64,000 nt of DNA from Sutcliffiella horikoshii DSM 8719. Its GTDB lineage: Bacteria; Bacillota; Bacilli; Bacillales; Bacillaceae_I. The stretch spans positions 248,001 to 312,000 of the forward strand of contig LQXN01000065.1 in assembly GCA_001648575.1 (NCBI GenBank), in the 5' to 3' direction. Made by a program: the position numbers and the translations under genes. Of this stretch, positions 35,351 to 44,238 are shown piece after piece. The notes below the pieces were generated by a model. That model did no database searches and was not told the origin of the DNA. It worked only from the letters and a program-made list of their open reading frames with translations. Within the stretch, counting starts at the first letter, position 1; the number at the start of each line of letters is the position of its first letter.

Positions 35351-35473
35351 GTAGTGATTTTCTTTAAAGCATAAGGCATAGATGGAAAAGCAAAAGAAGA
35401 AAGTAGAGTGACTAATTTCCTCTTTTGCTTAATTACTAATGTTATTTTAATATGACAGCAAAACAACAATCGA

Positions 35474-35677
35474 TTACTGACCATTTTTTCTGCGAACAGT
35501 TATTGTTTCACCAGAAATTCCCCAATTATCAGTATCCACTTCATCAATAACTACAACAGTTGTATTTGGGTTTTTTCCTAATACATCAACCAGTAATTGT
35601 GTTGCTCCCTTAATAAGCTCAGCTTTTTTTTCAGGTGTAACGTTCTCATTTGTAATTTTAATAATTACATATGGCAT
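35474..35677 (-). CDS. 4-oxalocrotonate tautomerase family protein
   Basis: 67 residues beginning PYVIIKIT after the initiator Met, so that Pro1 (the catalytic base of the family) is exposed. GAGGG upstream sets the start at ATG 35677 rather than an upstream in-frame codon. A helix (PEKKAELIKGATQLLVDVL) and the strand TTVVVIDEV follow. The protein would form a hexamer of beta-alpha-beta units and tautomerise a 2-hydroxyacid-type substrate. It follows the MFS gene by 14 bases, so both are probably one transcript. Confidence 0.88.
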   Translation of the reverse strand: MPYVIIKITNENVTPEKKAELIKGATQLLVDVLGKNPNTTVVVIDEVDTDNWGISGETITVRRKNGQ

Positions 35678-35691
35678 TATAGTTCCCTCTT

Positions 35692-36888
35692 TCAATTTGA
35701 TTTTATAGATGTAGTGTTGTTTATGAGTGGCATACGATCAAATCGAATACCACTTACAAGTAACACAGCTCCAATGAATACTACGCTAGCTGCTCCTATC
35801 AAAGCCAAATTAAAACTTTGAGTATAAGATGAGAGGATTCCAGCGATTGTTGGTCCAATCATTTGACCAGCAGCATATGTGGCAGTTAAATACCCAATGA
35901 TTCGACTGCTATTTGATGGACTCATTTGGCGTGCTAATGTTGTAGCGAGTGTAGTAATCCCCATAAACGTAGCTCCAAATAATAATGCACTTATTATAAA
36001 ACTAGATTGGGTTAACCACAAGACAGGTAGTGCAATACCAATGGATTGTAGAATCATCGAAAACACTAATGTTTTTACAAACCCACATTTTTTTGCCAAG
36101 GTTGACCATATGATACATGAAGGAATGGCGCCTAATCCAACAACCATCCAAACAAAAGTAGGTTCCATGCTAAAAGTTGGGCTTTTTTCAGCAATCGATA
36201 CAATAAATGTGCCAGTAACAATGTAACCTAACCCTTCTAGTCCATAAGCGGATATTAACCAAGGAAGCCATGTGAGTGGAGGAGCTTGTGTATTTATTTG
36301 TTGTTCATCCTTTTTTATCATGGTGGTTGGGGAATCTTTAAGCCAAAAACATACGAAGATAGTAAGGATTATGCTAACAATGGCAAGCCCTACCCATACA
36401 CCCTCCCAATCAAATAAATAATTTAAACTTGGAATGAAGAGCGTTGAAAAAAAGATACCGAACCCTACCCCTGAATAAAATAAGCCTGACCAACTAGTTT
36501 TACCTGTAACAGCCAGTTTATCTAGGACAATACTAGAAGCTAATACAAAAATGAACGCACTTGCCACTCCTGAAACAAAGCGAATGGCAAGCATCAGATA
36601 GTAGAAGTGAGAAAGTCCCATCATGCACGTAGTCAAAATACTTACTATGAGACTTATCCTTACATAAAATGTCCTATTATTTTTTAAAGGGAGAATGCCT
36701 GCAAAAACAGCTCCAATAAAATACCCTGCGTAATTACTTGAAGCAAGGTAGCCCGCCTCTGCATTTGTAAAGGAAAGAGCATTTTGCATTAGAGGAAGAA
36801 TCGGAGTATAAGCAAATCTACCAATTCCCATCGCAATCATTAAGGAAAAAATTCCACCAATCAAAAATAGAAAAGAACGTTTCTCCAA
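35692..36888 (-). CDS. YbfB/YjiJ-type MFS transporter
   Basis: 398 residues, about 12 membrane segments. The N-terminus MIAMGIGRFAYTPILPLMQ is the signature of the YbfB/YjiJ MFS family, whose substrates are mostly unknown. Further MFS features are ASSNYAGYFIGAVFAG in segment 2 and GVGFGIFFSTLFIP in segment 5. The start ATG 36888 is preceded by AGGTGAAAAATTGG (on the minus strand). It is divergent from a broken LysR gene, the usual partner arrangement. Confidence 0.88.
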   Translation of the reverse strand: MEKRSFLFLIGGIFSLMIAMGIGRFAYTPILPLMQNALSFTNAEAGYLASSNYAGYFIGAVFAGILPLKNNRTFYVRISLIVSILTTCMMGLSHFYYLMLAIRFVSGVASAFIFVLASSIVLDKLAVTGKTSWSGLFYSGVGFGIFFSTLFIPSLNYLFDWEGVWVGLAIVSIILTIFVCFWLKDSPTTMIKKDEQQINTQAPPLTWLPWLISAYGLEGLGYIVTGTFIVSIAEKSPTFSMEPTFVWMVVGLGAIPSCIIWSTLAKKCGFVKTLVFSMILQSIGIALPVLWLTQSSFIISALLFGATFMGITTLATTLARQMSPSNSSRIIGYLTATYAAGQMIGPTIAGILSSYTQSFNLALIGAASVVFIGAVLLVSGIRFDRMPLINNTTSIKSN

Positions 36889-37006
36889 TTTTTCACCTCC
36901 AATCTCTACTTCTATCTTATCTGTTTTTTGCTATTTGGTATAATACGTAAAAATGATAGTAGGTATCAGGTATTTAGATAGCTATAAAAATTAAGGGGGG
37001 ATGTCT
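36889..37006. promoter_or_regulatory. Divergent control region between MFS and LysR genes
   Basis: 118 bases between the divergent start codons. LysR regulators typically bind such a region. It has AT-rich -10-like patches (for example GGTATAATACG at about 36937-36947) but no certain operator was identified. Confidence 0.35.
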
Positions 37007-37215
37007 ATGACTATGGATATACAAGCATAAAATTTTTTCGAGCAGTAGCAGAGTTAGGCAGTATCTCAAAGGCACCCCGGGAACTTAATTATGCACAATC
37101 AAATCTTACAGCTAATATTCAACAATTGGAGACAGAGCTTCAAACAACACTTTTCTATCGCCATAATCGAGGAGCCTCTTTAACCGACAAAGGACAAGTA
37201 TTACTATCATATAAT
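37007..37215 (+). pseudogene. Truncated LysR-family regulator
   Basis: Starts MTMDIQA then hits a stop; shifting the frame by one base it continues FFRAVAELGSISKAPRELNY then AQSNLTANIQQLETEL and TLFYRHNRGASLTDKGQVLLSY, the LysR winged-helix domain. A one-base loss near 37027 and loss of the whole effector domain (about 220 residues) at about 37212 make it non-functional. The break point lies right before a strong terminator, which suggests a deletion joined it to another gene's 3' end. Confidence 0.85.
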
Positions 37216-37224
37216 CTACTTTTT

Positions 37225-37270
37225 AGTGTCATATTTCTCTCCCCGAAGAGAGAAATATGACACTTTTTTA
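37225..37270 (+). terminator. Rho-independent terminator with a 16-bp perfect stem
   Basis: AGTGTCATATTTCTCT pairs perfectly with AGAGAAATATGACACT around an eight-base loop, then TTTTTTA. It isolates the sugar-utilisation operon from what lies upstream. Confidence 0.9.
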
Positions 37271-37326
37271 TTTTGTAAACAATCTCCCACAAAACAATCA
37301 GTCAAATATAAGACACCATCTGCATA

Positions 37327-37341
37327 ATGTAAGCGATTTCA
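37327..37341 (+). promoter_or_regulatory. CcpA cre site upstream of the dextran/isomaltoside operon
   Basis: ATGTAAGCGATTTCA matches the cre consensus (WTGNAANCGNWNNCW) at every position and also the stricter TGWAANCGNTNWCA. It ends 58 bases before the GTG start, in the expected promoter region, implying catabolite repression of the operon. Confidence 0.75.
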
Positions 37342-37399
37342 ATCACTTCCTTCTTCCATGATAATAGAATTGTTAGAAAATTTAGAGGGGGTATATATA

Positions 37400-38674
37400 G
37401 TGAAATTTATTAAACCATTGGTAGCTATGCTTTCTGTGAGTACGCTATTGTTTGTGAGTGCATGTAGCGGGACGGATAAATCATCCACAGATGGGGGTTC
37501 TGGGGATAAGACGGTAATTGAGTATTGGCACACTTATAGTGATCAAGAGGAGACAGTGTTAACGGATAAGATCAAGCCTTTGTTTGAAGAAGCGCATCCG
37601 GATATTGAATTGAAATTGACCCGTATGCCATATGAGGGGTTGAAGCAACAGGTTATTGCCGGGGTTTCTGGGAATGCTGCTCCTGATTTGATGCGTTTGG
37701 ATATTGTTTGGACTTCTGAGTTTGCTCAAATTGGGGCATTGCAGGATTTAAGCACCTATGAAGGGTTTGAAGAAGTGAAGAGCAGTGTGTTCGAGGCTCC
37801 GATGTCAACGAACCTTTATGAAGATAAATATTACGGTTTACCAGTGAACACGAATACGAAGATTGCTATTTATAATAAACAATTGCTTGAAAAAGCCGGT
37901 CTTTCCGAAGCTCCGCAAACGATGGATGAGCTTGTGAAAGCTGCAGAAGCTGCCAAGTCTGCAGGGTCTAAAGGTGGAATCGGTATTGGCGGATCATTTG
38001 CTTGGGGATTCCTTCCTTATTTCTGGAGCTTGGGTGGAACGCTGACAAACGAAAATTTCACTGAATTTGAAGGTTATATCAACAGTCCAGAGAGCATTGA
38101 GGCGGTAGAGACAATCGCACAATGGCATAAGGATGGACTGACTGCACCGACAATCCTTGGTGGTGAGCCTGGGGCATGGGATGGTATGCAAAACAATGAA
38201 TACCTAATGATTGATGACGGTCCATGGTTCTATAGTATCTTGATGAATGAAGAAGGAAATAAATTTGACGTAATAGAGGAGACGGTACGTGGATTGATTC
38301 CTGCTGGAGATGGGGGGAGCCGCTCTGTCATTGGAGGGGAAAACCTGGTCATCTTCTCCAACTCTAAGCACCCGGAAGAAGCTTGGACTTTTGCAAAATG
38401 GATGCTGACCGAGGAGCCACAGAAGTTAATGGCTGAAACCGGTTTGATCCCGACAAATATTGAGGCTGCAAACGACCCGGCATTCTTGGAAAATCCATTT
38501 ATCCAAGAGTATGTGACACAACTAGAAACGGCATTGCCACGTACGCCGATTCCACAGTGGTCTGAGATCGAAGCAATTATCAACTTGAATTTTGAAAAAG
38601 TAATGCGCGGAGAAATGGATGCGAAGGCTGCAATGGATGACGCAGCAATGCAAGCAGAAGCAATCCTTAAATAA
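37400..38674 (+). CDS. Sugar ABC transporter substrate-binding lipoprotein
   Basis: 424 residues from GTG 37400 (GAGGGGG upstream); an in-frame ATG at 37358 lacks the signal sequence context and a ribosome site. A signal peptide ends in a lipobox (VSAC, Cys22), so it is membrane-anchored. Family 1 binding-protein features: VIEYWHTYSDQEE near residue 50, MPYEGLKQQVIAG, APDLMRLDI, GLPVNTNTKIAIYNK and WAFAKWM-like WTFAKWMLTE. It delivers oligosaccharide to the permeases encoded next. A hairpin at 38716-38749 separates it from them, a common way to make more binding protein than permease. Confidence 0.92.
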   Translation: MKFIKPLVAMLSVSTLLFVSACSGTDKSSTDGGSGDKTVIEYWHTYSDQEETVLTDKIKPLFEEAHPDIELKLTRMPYEGLKQQVIAGVSGNAAPDLMRLDIVWTSEFAQIGALQDLSTYEGFEEVKSSVFEAPMSTNLYEDKYYGLPVNTNTKIAIYNKQLLEKAGLSEAPQTMDELVKAAEAAKSAGSKGGIGIGGSFAWGFLPYFWSLGGTLTNENFTEFEGYINSPESIEAVETIAQWHKDGLTAPTILGGEPGAWDGMQNNEYLMIDDGPWFYSILMNEEGNKFDVIEETVRGLIPAGDGGSRSVIGGENLVIFSNSKHPEEAWTFAKWMLTEEPQKLMAETGLIPTNIEAANDPAFLENPFIQEYVTQLETALPRTPIPQWSEIEAIINLNFEKVMRGEMDAKAAMDDAAMQAEAILK

Positions 38675-38715
38675 ATCGCACAAGTAAAAGTAAATCAGTA
38701 TAGAAAAAGACAACA

Positions 38716-38749
38716 GTGGGGTTTTCCAAGCATGATTGGATGACCCCAC
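38716..38749 (+). other. Intra-operon stem-loop after the binding-protein gene
   Basis: GTGGGGT pairs with ACCCCAC, with an inner TCCAA/TTGGA stem, and no T run follows. It probably protects or processes the mRNA end of the upstream gene rather than terminating. Confidence 0.6.
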
Positions 38750-38778
38750 CTCAATTTTAGTAGTAGGAGGGGAGCCCA

Positions 38779-39738
38779 ATGGAAAGTGGACTAAATACAA
38801 GTAAGAACGATGTGGTCATCATTCCGAAGAAAAGTTTTGCAGAACGGTTTAAGATTGGCGTGAAACAATGGATAGCAGTCTTTCCATTCATTATCTTGGG
38901 GCTGATCGGTGCAGGGGTATTCGTTATCTATCCATTGATAAAAGGGATCATCATGAGCTTTCAGGATTACAACATCATGCCTGGAGCAGAAAGCCCTTTT
39001 GTGGGATTCGAGAATTACATGAAAGCTTTTTCCGATCCGGCGTTTAGATATGCGGTGCGAAATACGTTTCTGAACACCGTGGTAACAGTTCCTATCAATT
39101 GGTTTTTAGGGCTGTTTTTTGCTGTATTGATCAATATGCAGTTCATTAAATATAAAATAACCTTCAGGACTTTATACTACTTACCTATCATCACCTCATG
39201 GATTGTTGTGGCATTTCTTTTCCGTTATCTTTTTGCTGATGGTGAGAATGGGTTGGTGAACTATGTCCTCTTGAATCTTGGCTTGATTGATAGTCCGATA
39301 GGCTGGCTGCAAAATCAGTGGACCGCAATGGTTGTGATCTGGTTATTCCATATTTGGAAAACGGTTGGCTGGACGGTCGTGATTTATCTGGCAGCCTTGC
39401 AAGGGATATCAAAGACTCTATATGAGGCAGCGGCAGTGGATGGAGCGAACGGCATCAAAGCCTTTCGCCATGTAACCATCCCGATGCTCGGCCCTATCAC
39501 GGCATTTGTCCTCATTAACCTGGTAATGGGTGCCTTCAATATTTTCCCGCAGGTGTATTTCATTACAAATGGTGGTCCGATGGGACAAACGGAAGTATTG
39601 CAAAGCATGATCTATAAGCAAGCATTCAATAACTTTAATTTTGGCTATTCTTCCGCTATTGGTGTGATGATGGGGCTTACCATCTTCCTTATCACCTATA
39701 CCCAGCAGAAAAAATTAGGAAGACAGAAATTCATGTGA
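38779..39738 (+). CDS. Sugar ABC transporter permease (MalF/UgpA type)
   Basis: 319 residues with six membrane segments (first at about 35-58). The EAAAVDGANGIKAFRHVTIPML loop (about 215-236) is the site that contacts the ATPase. The N-terminal cytoplasmic tail is basic (KKSFAERFKIGVKQW). ATG 38779 follows GGAGGGGA. It forms a channel with the permease encoded 18 bases downstream. No ATPase is encoded in the locus. Confidence 0.93.
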   Translation: MESGLNTSKNDVVIIPKKSFAERFKIGVKQWIAVFPFIILGLIGAGVFVIYPLIKGIIMSFQDYNIMPGAESPFVGFENYMKAFSDPAFRYAVRNTFLNTVVTVPINWFLGLFFAVLINMQFIKYKITFRTLYYLPIITSWIVVAFLFRYLFADGENGLVNYVLLNLGLIDSPIGWLQNQWTAMVVIWLFHIWKTVGWTVVIYLAALQGISKTLYEAAAVDGANGIKAFRHVTIPMLGPITAFVLINLVMGAFNIFPQVYFITNGGPMGQTEVLQSMIYKQAFNNFNFGYSSAIGVMMGLTIFLITYTQQKKLGRQKFM

Positions 39739-39756
39739 TAAAAGGAGGGGAATACG

Positions 39757-40590
39757 ATGAAAACAAACTTTTTTCCAAAGCTTATTGTGTACACGATCCT
39801 GATCATCGGGGTATTAGTGTTCATCACACCATTTGTTTATATGTTAATGACGACCTTCGTAAAAAACGCTTATTCTCTCCCGCGGCCGCATGAAGTTTTC
39901 ACGGCAATACCTAACCTGGAAAACTATGATATTGTTTGGTCGAAAAACAGCTTTTTCCGCTACTTCTTGAATAGTTTGCTCGTTGCATCGGTAGCGACGG
40001 TCGGCAGTGTCTTTTTAGGTGCGCTGACAGCCTATTCGTTTGTGCGATTCAATTTTCCCGGTAAGGAGTTTGTATTCCGGGCGTTCCTGTTTACGATGAT
40101 GATTCCATTGGTATTGGCCATCGTTCCTCAGTTTACGGTCATCCAATCACTTAATCTTGTAAACACGTATTGGGGTCTGTGGTTAATCTATATCGGTGGC
40201 GGGGTAGTGGGATCCACCTTCTTCTTGCGCGGCTTTTTCGAAACGGTCCCGAAGGAATTGGAGGAATCGATTCTTATGGATGGCGGCGGGAACTGGACAA
40301 TCTTCAGGAGGATTTATTTGCCGCTATCCAAACCTGCGCTTGGGACGATGGCCATCTTTGCTTTCTCGGGAACATGGGATGAGTACTTTGTGGCATTGAC
40401 GATCATCAAGGACGAGGCAATGAGAACATTACCGATCGCTTTAATGATGTTCCAGGGCAAATATGCCAGCAACTGGGCGTGGATTTTCGCCGCATCCATT
40501 ATTGCGATTTTACCGGTCATTCTCATTTATATCGTGTTCCAAAAACGTTTTGTCCAATCCGGGGCATCTGAAGGGGGAGTAAAAGGATAA
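39757..40590 (+). CDS. Sugar ABC transporter permease (MalG/UgpE type)
   Basis: 277 residues with six membrane segments. The ATPase-contact loop is LEESILMDGGGNWTIFRRIYLPL (about 168-190; split here as ESILMDGGGNW then IFRRIYLPL). Also typical are MMIPLVLAIVPQFTVIQSLNLVNTYWGL in segment 3-4. ATG 39757 follows AAAGGAGGGG. The last base of its stop codon is shared with the next ORF's ATG (TAATG), so the dextranase-type gene is coupled to it. Confidence 0.93.
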   Translation: MKTNFFPKLIVYTILIIGVLVFITPFVYMLMTTFVKNAYSLPRPHEVFTAIPNLENYDIVWSKNSFFRYFLNSLLVASVATVGSVFLGALTAYSFVRFNFPGKEFVFRAFLFTMMIPLVLAIVPQFTVIQSLNLVNTYWGLWLIYIGGGVVGSTFFLRGFFETVPKELEESILMDGGGNWTIFRRIYLPLSKPALGTMAIFAFSGTWDEYFVALTIIKDEAMRTLPIALMMFQGKYASNWAWIFAASIIAILPVILIYIVFQKRFVQSGASEGGVKG

Positions 40591-42377
40591 TGAAAAGAAT
40601 TGTAAGTTTGATGATTACCTGTATCTTGGCGGTGGCGGTGATGGCAGGATGTTCCTTTCAATCCTCAAGCCCCCTCTTCGATTCAGAACAATTGAAGAAA
40701 GGGGAATTTCTCGGCTATCTCACTACAGATAAAGCCATTTATGAGCCAGGGGAAAAGGTGGAATTCTCCCTTTCATTAAAGCAAACAGATGGGGAAGGGA
40801 CACTGCTTATCCGTTACCTTCATCTAAATGAGCTTATGGAAGAAAAAGAGATTTCCCTATCAGGTGATAGCACAGTATCCTGGGACTGGATAGCAAAGGA
40901 AGAGGACTTTAAAGGATACATGGTGGAAGTATATATGAAAAACGGCAAGGATATCGTCGACCATACGAACATTGCATTAGATGTTTCCTCTGATTGGGCG
41001 AAATTTCCTCGCTATGGCTACTTGGCCGATTTTTATGAATTACCGGAAGATGAACAGCAGAGTGTGATCGATAAGCTGAACCGTTTTCACATTAACGGCG
41101 TTCAATTTTACGATTGGCAGTATAAGCATGAGCAGCCGTTGAAAATGGAGAACGGGGATGTCGCCGACACATGGCCGGATATCGCAAATCGGGAAGTATC
41201 GAGAAAAACAATTGAAAATTATATCTCGATGATACATGAAAAAAACATGAAAGCGATGAACTATAACCTTTTATTCGGAGCCTATGAAAACTACGAAGAA
41301 GAAGGAGTGAAAAAAGAATGGGGAATATACCGGGATCCCCTTCAAAACAATCAAGATATGCATCCCCTTCCTGAAAGCTGGGCAAGTGATATTTATTTGA
41401 TGAATCCTGCCAATGAAGAGTGGCAGGAATTTATCATCGATGCAGAGAGGGAAGTATTCAAGCACTTGGCTTTTGACGGCTGGCATGTAGACCAGCTTGG
41501 CGACCGCGGGACACTTTGGGATGGCGCTGGAAACAAAATCGACTTATCGACCACCTATGTCCCTTTTTTGCAAAAGGCAAAGGATGAGCTGGATGTGAGC
41601 CTTGTCATGAACGCGGTGTCCCAGTATGCACAGGGGTATATTGCTACACAGGCGCCTGTTGATTTCCTGTACTCCGAGCTATGGGATGGGCACCAGACAT
41701 TTGGCAGCCTGAAAGATGTGATCGATCAAAATTACAAGTTCAGTAACAATGAATTGAATACAGTGCTTGCAGCTTATATGAATTATGATCTGTCAGATTC
41801 CATGGGTGAATTCAATGCCCCCGGTGTCCTGCTGACAAATGCTGTGATATTCGCGGCTGGCGGTGCCCACTTAGAGCTTGGGGAAAATATGCTTTCCAAG
41901 GAATACTTCCCTCATAAGAAACTTACGATCTCAGAGGAACTGACAGAGGAACTGATCCATTATTATGACTTTACCGTCGCATACCAAAATTTACTGCGTG
42001 ATGGTGCCCAGGAAGTATCAAGAGAACTGACGGTCAATGATGGGGACATTAAGGTCTCCAGTCGCTCTGAGCTTGGTTCCATATGGAGCTATACGAAGGA
42101 AAAGGATAATCTTGATATCTTGCAGTTTATCAATCTTACAGATGCGAATTCACTTGAATGGCGGGATAACGATGGTTCACAAGTGGAACCTGCCGTGAAA
42201 GAGGATGTAAAAGTAAGAACAGAAGCAAGCGGGAAAGTTGCAAAAGTATGGCTTGCTTCTCCGGATTTCCATAGTGGATCCGCGGTTGAGCTTGATTTTG
42301 ACCAAAAAGGTGAGACTCTGGAATTCTCCATCCCAAAACTGAAATATTGGAACATGGTTGTGGTGGAGTATAAATAA
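40590..42377 (+). CDS. GH66 dextranase-type lipoprotein
   Basis: 595 residues. Signal peptide with lipobox (VMAGC, Cys21), then a beta-sandwich domain (about 30-130; YLTTDKAIYEPGEKVEFSL), then a GH66 catalytic barrel: RYGYLADFY, NGVQFYDWQYKHEQP, FDGWHVDQLGDRG with nucleophile-type Asp301, and YSELWDG with acid/base-type Glu363. A C-terminal beta domain ends in YWNMVVVEYK. GH66 enzymes are endodextranases and cycloisomalto-oligosaccharide glucanotransferases acting on alpha-1,6-glucans. The lack of a long insert in the barrel favours dextranase over glucanotransferase, with moderate certainty. It would act on the outer cell surface and feed the transporter encoded upstream. Confidence 0.88.
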   Translation: MKRIVSLMITCILAVAVMAGCSFQSSSPLFDSEQLKKGEFLGYLTTDKAIYEPGEKVEFSLSLKQTDGEGTLLIRYLHLNELMEEKEISLSGDSTVSWDWIAKEEDFKGYMVEVYMKNGKDIVDHTNIALDVSSDWAKFPRYGYLADFYELPEDEQQSVIDKLNRFHINGVQFYDWQYKHEQPLKMENGDVADTWPDIANREVSRKTIENYISMIHEKNMKAMNYNLLFGAYENYEEEGVKKEWGIYRDPLQNNQDMHPLPESWASDIYLMNPANEEWQEFIIDAEREVFKHLAFDGWHVDQLGDRGTLWDGAGNKIDLSTTYVPFLQKAKDELDVSLVMNAVSQYAQGYIATQAPVDFLYSELWDGHQTFGSLKDVIDQNYKFSNNELNTVLAAYMNYDLSDSMGEFNAPGVLLTNAVIFAAGGAHLELGENMLSKEYFPHKKLTISEELTEELIHYYDFTVAYQNLLRDGAQEVSRELTVNDGDIKVSSRSELGSIWSYTKEKDNLDILQFINLTDANSLEWRDNDGSQVEPAVKEDVKVRTEASGKVAKVWLASPDFHSGSAVELDFDQKGETLEFSIPKLKYWNMVVVEYK

Positions 42378-42432
42378 TCGCCTTATTGCTATGGATAGGT
42401 AAGAAAGTTATTATAGTAGGAAAGTAAGGAAG

Positions 42433-44238
42433 ATGTGGAAAAGGGTTGAGATGATGATACAAAAAGTGATAAAGAACAGTTTTGCAAGAAAAGTAGTGCT
42501 TTCCATCCTGCTTGTAGTTTTCATCTCGACCATTTTTAATAGTTTCTTCTTTTATCAATCTGCATCCAATATCGTAAAAGAGAATGTAAGAGAATCATCC
42601 TTGCAGATTGCAAGACAGGCGGCAGATTCTCTTTCCTATATTTTTTCCATGGGCAGTGACACCTCCGACATCCTGTATAGTAATGAAAGATTGCAAGGCA
42701 TAGTGATGGAGGATACCATGGATTTATCTGTCGGGGATAGAAACAGCAATAATGAATATATCACTTCCCTGTTGAATTCCTTCGTGTATTCCAGCTCGTT
42801 CGTGCAAAATATCTATGTGCTTAAAGAAAGTGATAGCAGCTGGGGAAGTGGTACTTTTTCTTTATATAAGCTCAGGCAATATAATTTATTGAATCAAGAT
42901 TGGGCAAAGGAAGCCATATTGAAAGATGGACAGCTTGTGTGGAAAGGCTTGCAGTATGATCAGCTGAGCGGGGTCGGGCAAAATACGGAACTTGTCGTGA
43001 CCATCAACCGAGTGTTGAAGGACTTTAATAATTTGGAAAACATCGGTTTTATTCAGGTGGGCCTGGATGGTAGGGTCATTCTTGAGAAGATCGATCAGAT
43101 AAAGCTTGGAAAGACCGGGCGTTTTTTTGTGGTTAATGAAGAAGGCGTAGTAATGGTGGACTCCGTCTTAGAGAATATCCAGCATCCTGTGAGGAACGAT
43201 GAACTTTTTGCCCATATTCAAAAAGGCCAGTTACTGGAATTCGAGTTTGATCAAAATGGAACCGCTTACTATGGAGTGAAGCAGCCAATCAGCAATGGCT
43301 GGACTATCGTCGGGATTGTGCCGGTCCAAGAAATTACCGGGGAGTTAAATAGCATCCAGGTAATAACCATCCTGACAACCTCCATTTTTGGGATTGTCGC
43401 GATCATCATCGGGCTGCTGGCCGCAAATCGGGTGACAAAGCCAATTAAAGTACTCACCCAACAGATGAAACTTGTAGGGGAAGGGAACTTCAATGTCCGT
43501 ACAAAGGTGGAGTCAACAGATGAAATAGGCATGATGAGCAAGCAATTCAACCAAATGATCAATGAAGTGGACAAGCTGTTGGAACAGGTGAAGGAAGTTC
43601 AGGGCCAGAAACAGAAGGCAGAGCTTCGAGCAATTAAACACAGGATAAATCCCCATTTCCTCTTTAACACATTAAGCACCATCAGATGGTTGATGAAACT
43701 AAACCAAAATGAAAAAGCGGACACTGCGATGTCGGCGTTGATTAAGCTGTTAGAAGCAAATATGGGGAAAAAGGGAACATTTGTGACCTTGAATGAAGAG
43801 CTTAATATTGTGGAAAAATTTATGTCCATCATGAAAATACGGTATGAACAAGAGTTTTATCTTGAGCTGGATATAGAAAGGGAGATAGAGGATTTCCTTA
43901 TCCCGCAAATGCTGATTCAGCCGATTGTGGAAAATTCCATTTTTCACGGATTTGTTCCAACAGGCAAAGACGGAACGATCCAAATCACTGGCAGAAGAAT
44001 GGATGATGGGATCATCTTAGAAATCAGCGATAATGGTGTCGGTGTCAAAGAGGAAGCTTTAGAAAAAATACAGACTCAGACTGCAAACTCCTTTGTTGGA
44101 ATCGGATTGCTTCATGTCTATGACTCTGTGAATCTATATTATGAAACTGGTTCGAAGGTGGAGATTGAGAGCAACGGAAATGGCACCACTGTGAGGATGA
44201 TTTTAAAGCGAAAGGGTGGAGGTGAAGCACTTGTATAA
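42433..44238 (+). CDS. YesM-like sensor histidine kinase
   Basis: 601 residues. Membrane segment at about 14-40, an extracellular sensor of about 240 residues, a second membrane segment (about 305-335), a HAMP domain and a His_kinase domain with HRINPHFLFNTLS (phospho-acceptor His403), the N-box VENSIFHG, and DNGVG. This layout is typical of YesM/LytS-type kinases that control sugar transport. Start is ATG 42433 or, slightly downstream, ATG 42451 (AAAGGG upstream). The response-regulator gene overlaps its 3' end by eight bases. The ligand is probably the operon's oligosaccharide or its binding protein. Confidence 0.92.
   Translation: MWKRVEMMIQKVIKNSFARKVVLSILLVVFISTIFNSFFFYQSASNIVKENVRESSLQIARQAADSLSYIFSMGSDTSDILYSNERLQGIVMEDTMDLSVGDRNSNNEYITSLLNSFVYSSSFVQNIYVLKESDSSWGSGTFSLYKLRQYNLLNQDWAKEAILKDGQLVWKGLQYDQLSGVGQNTELVVTINRVLKDFNNLENIGFIQVGLDGRVILEKIDQIKLGKTGRFFVVNEEGVVMVDSVLENIQHPVRNDELFAHIQKGQLLEFEFDQNGTAYYGVKQPISNGWTIVGIVPVQEITGELNSIQVITILTTSIFGIVAIIIGLLAANRVTKPIKVLTQQMKLVGEGNFNVRTKVESTDEIGMMSKQFNQMINEVDKLLEQVKEVQGQKQKAELRAIKHRINPHFLFNTLSTIRWLMKLNQNEKADTAMSALIKLLEANMGKKGTFVTLNEELNIVEKFMSIMKIRYEQEFYLELDIEREIEDFLIPQMLIQPIVENSIFHGFVPTGKDGTIQITGRRMDDGIILEISDNGVGVKEEALEKIQTQTANSFVGIGLLHVYDSVNLYYETGSKVEIESNGNGTTVRMILKRKGGGEALV

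Noticed and set aside
35597-35821. Plus-strand frame resembling the end of the MFS protein (MSGIRSNRIPL ...)
   Set aside because: A curious near-palindrome in the MFS gene's 3' end gives similar readings on both strands; no start site and it lies inside two confirmed minus-strand genes.
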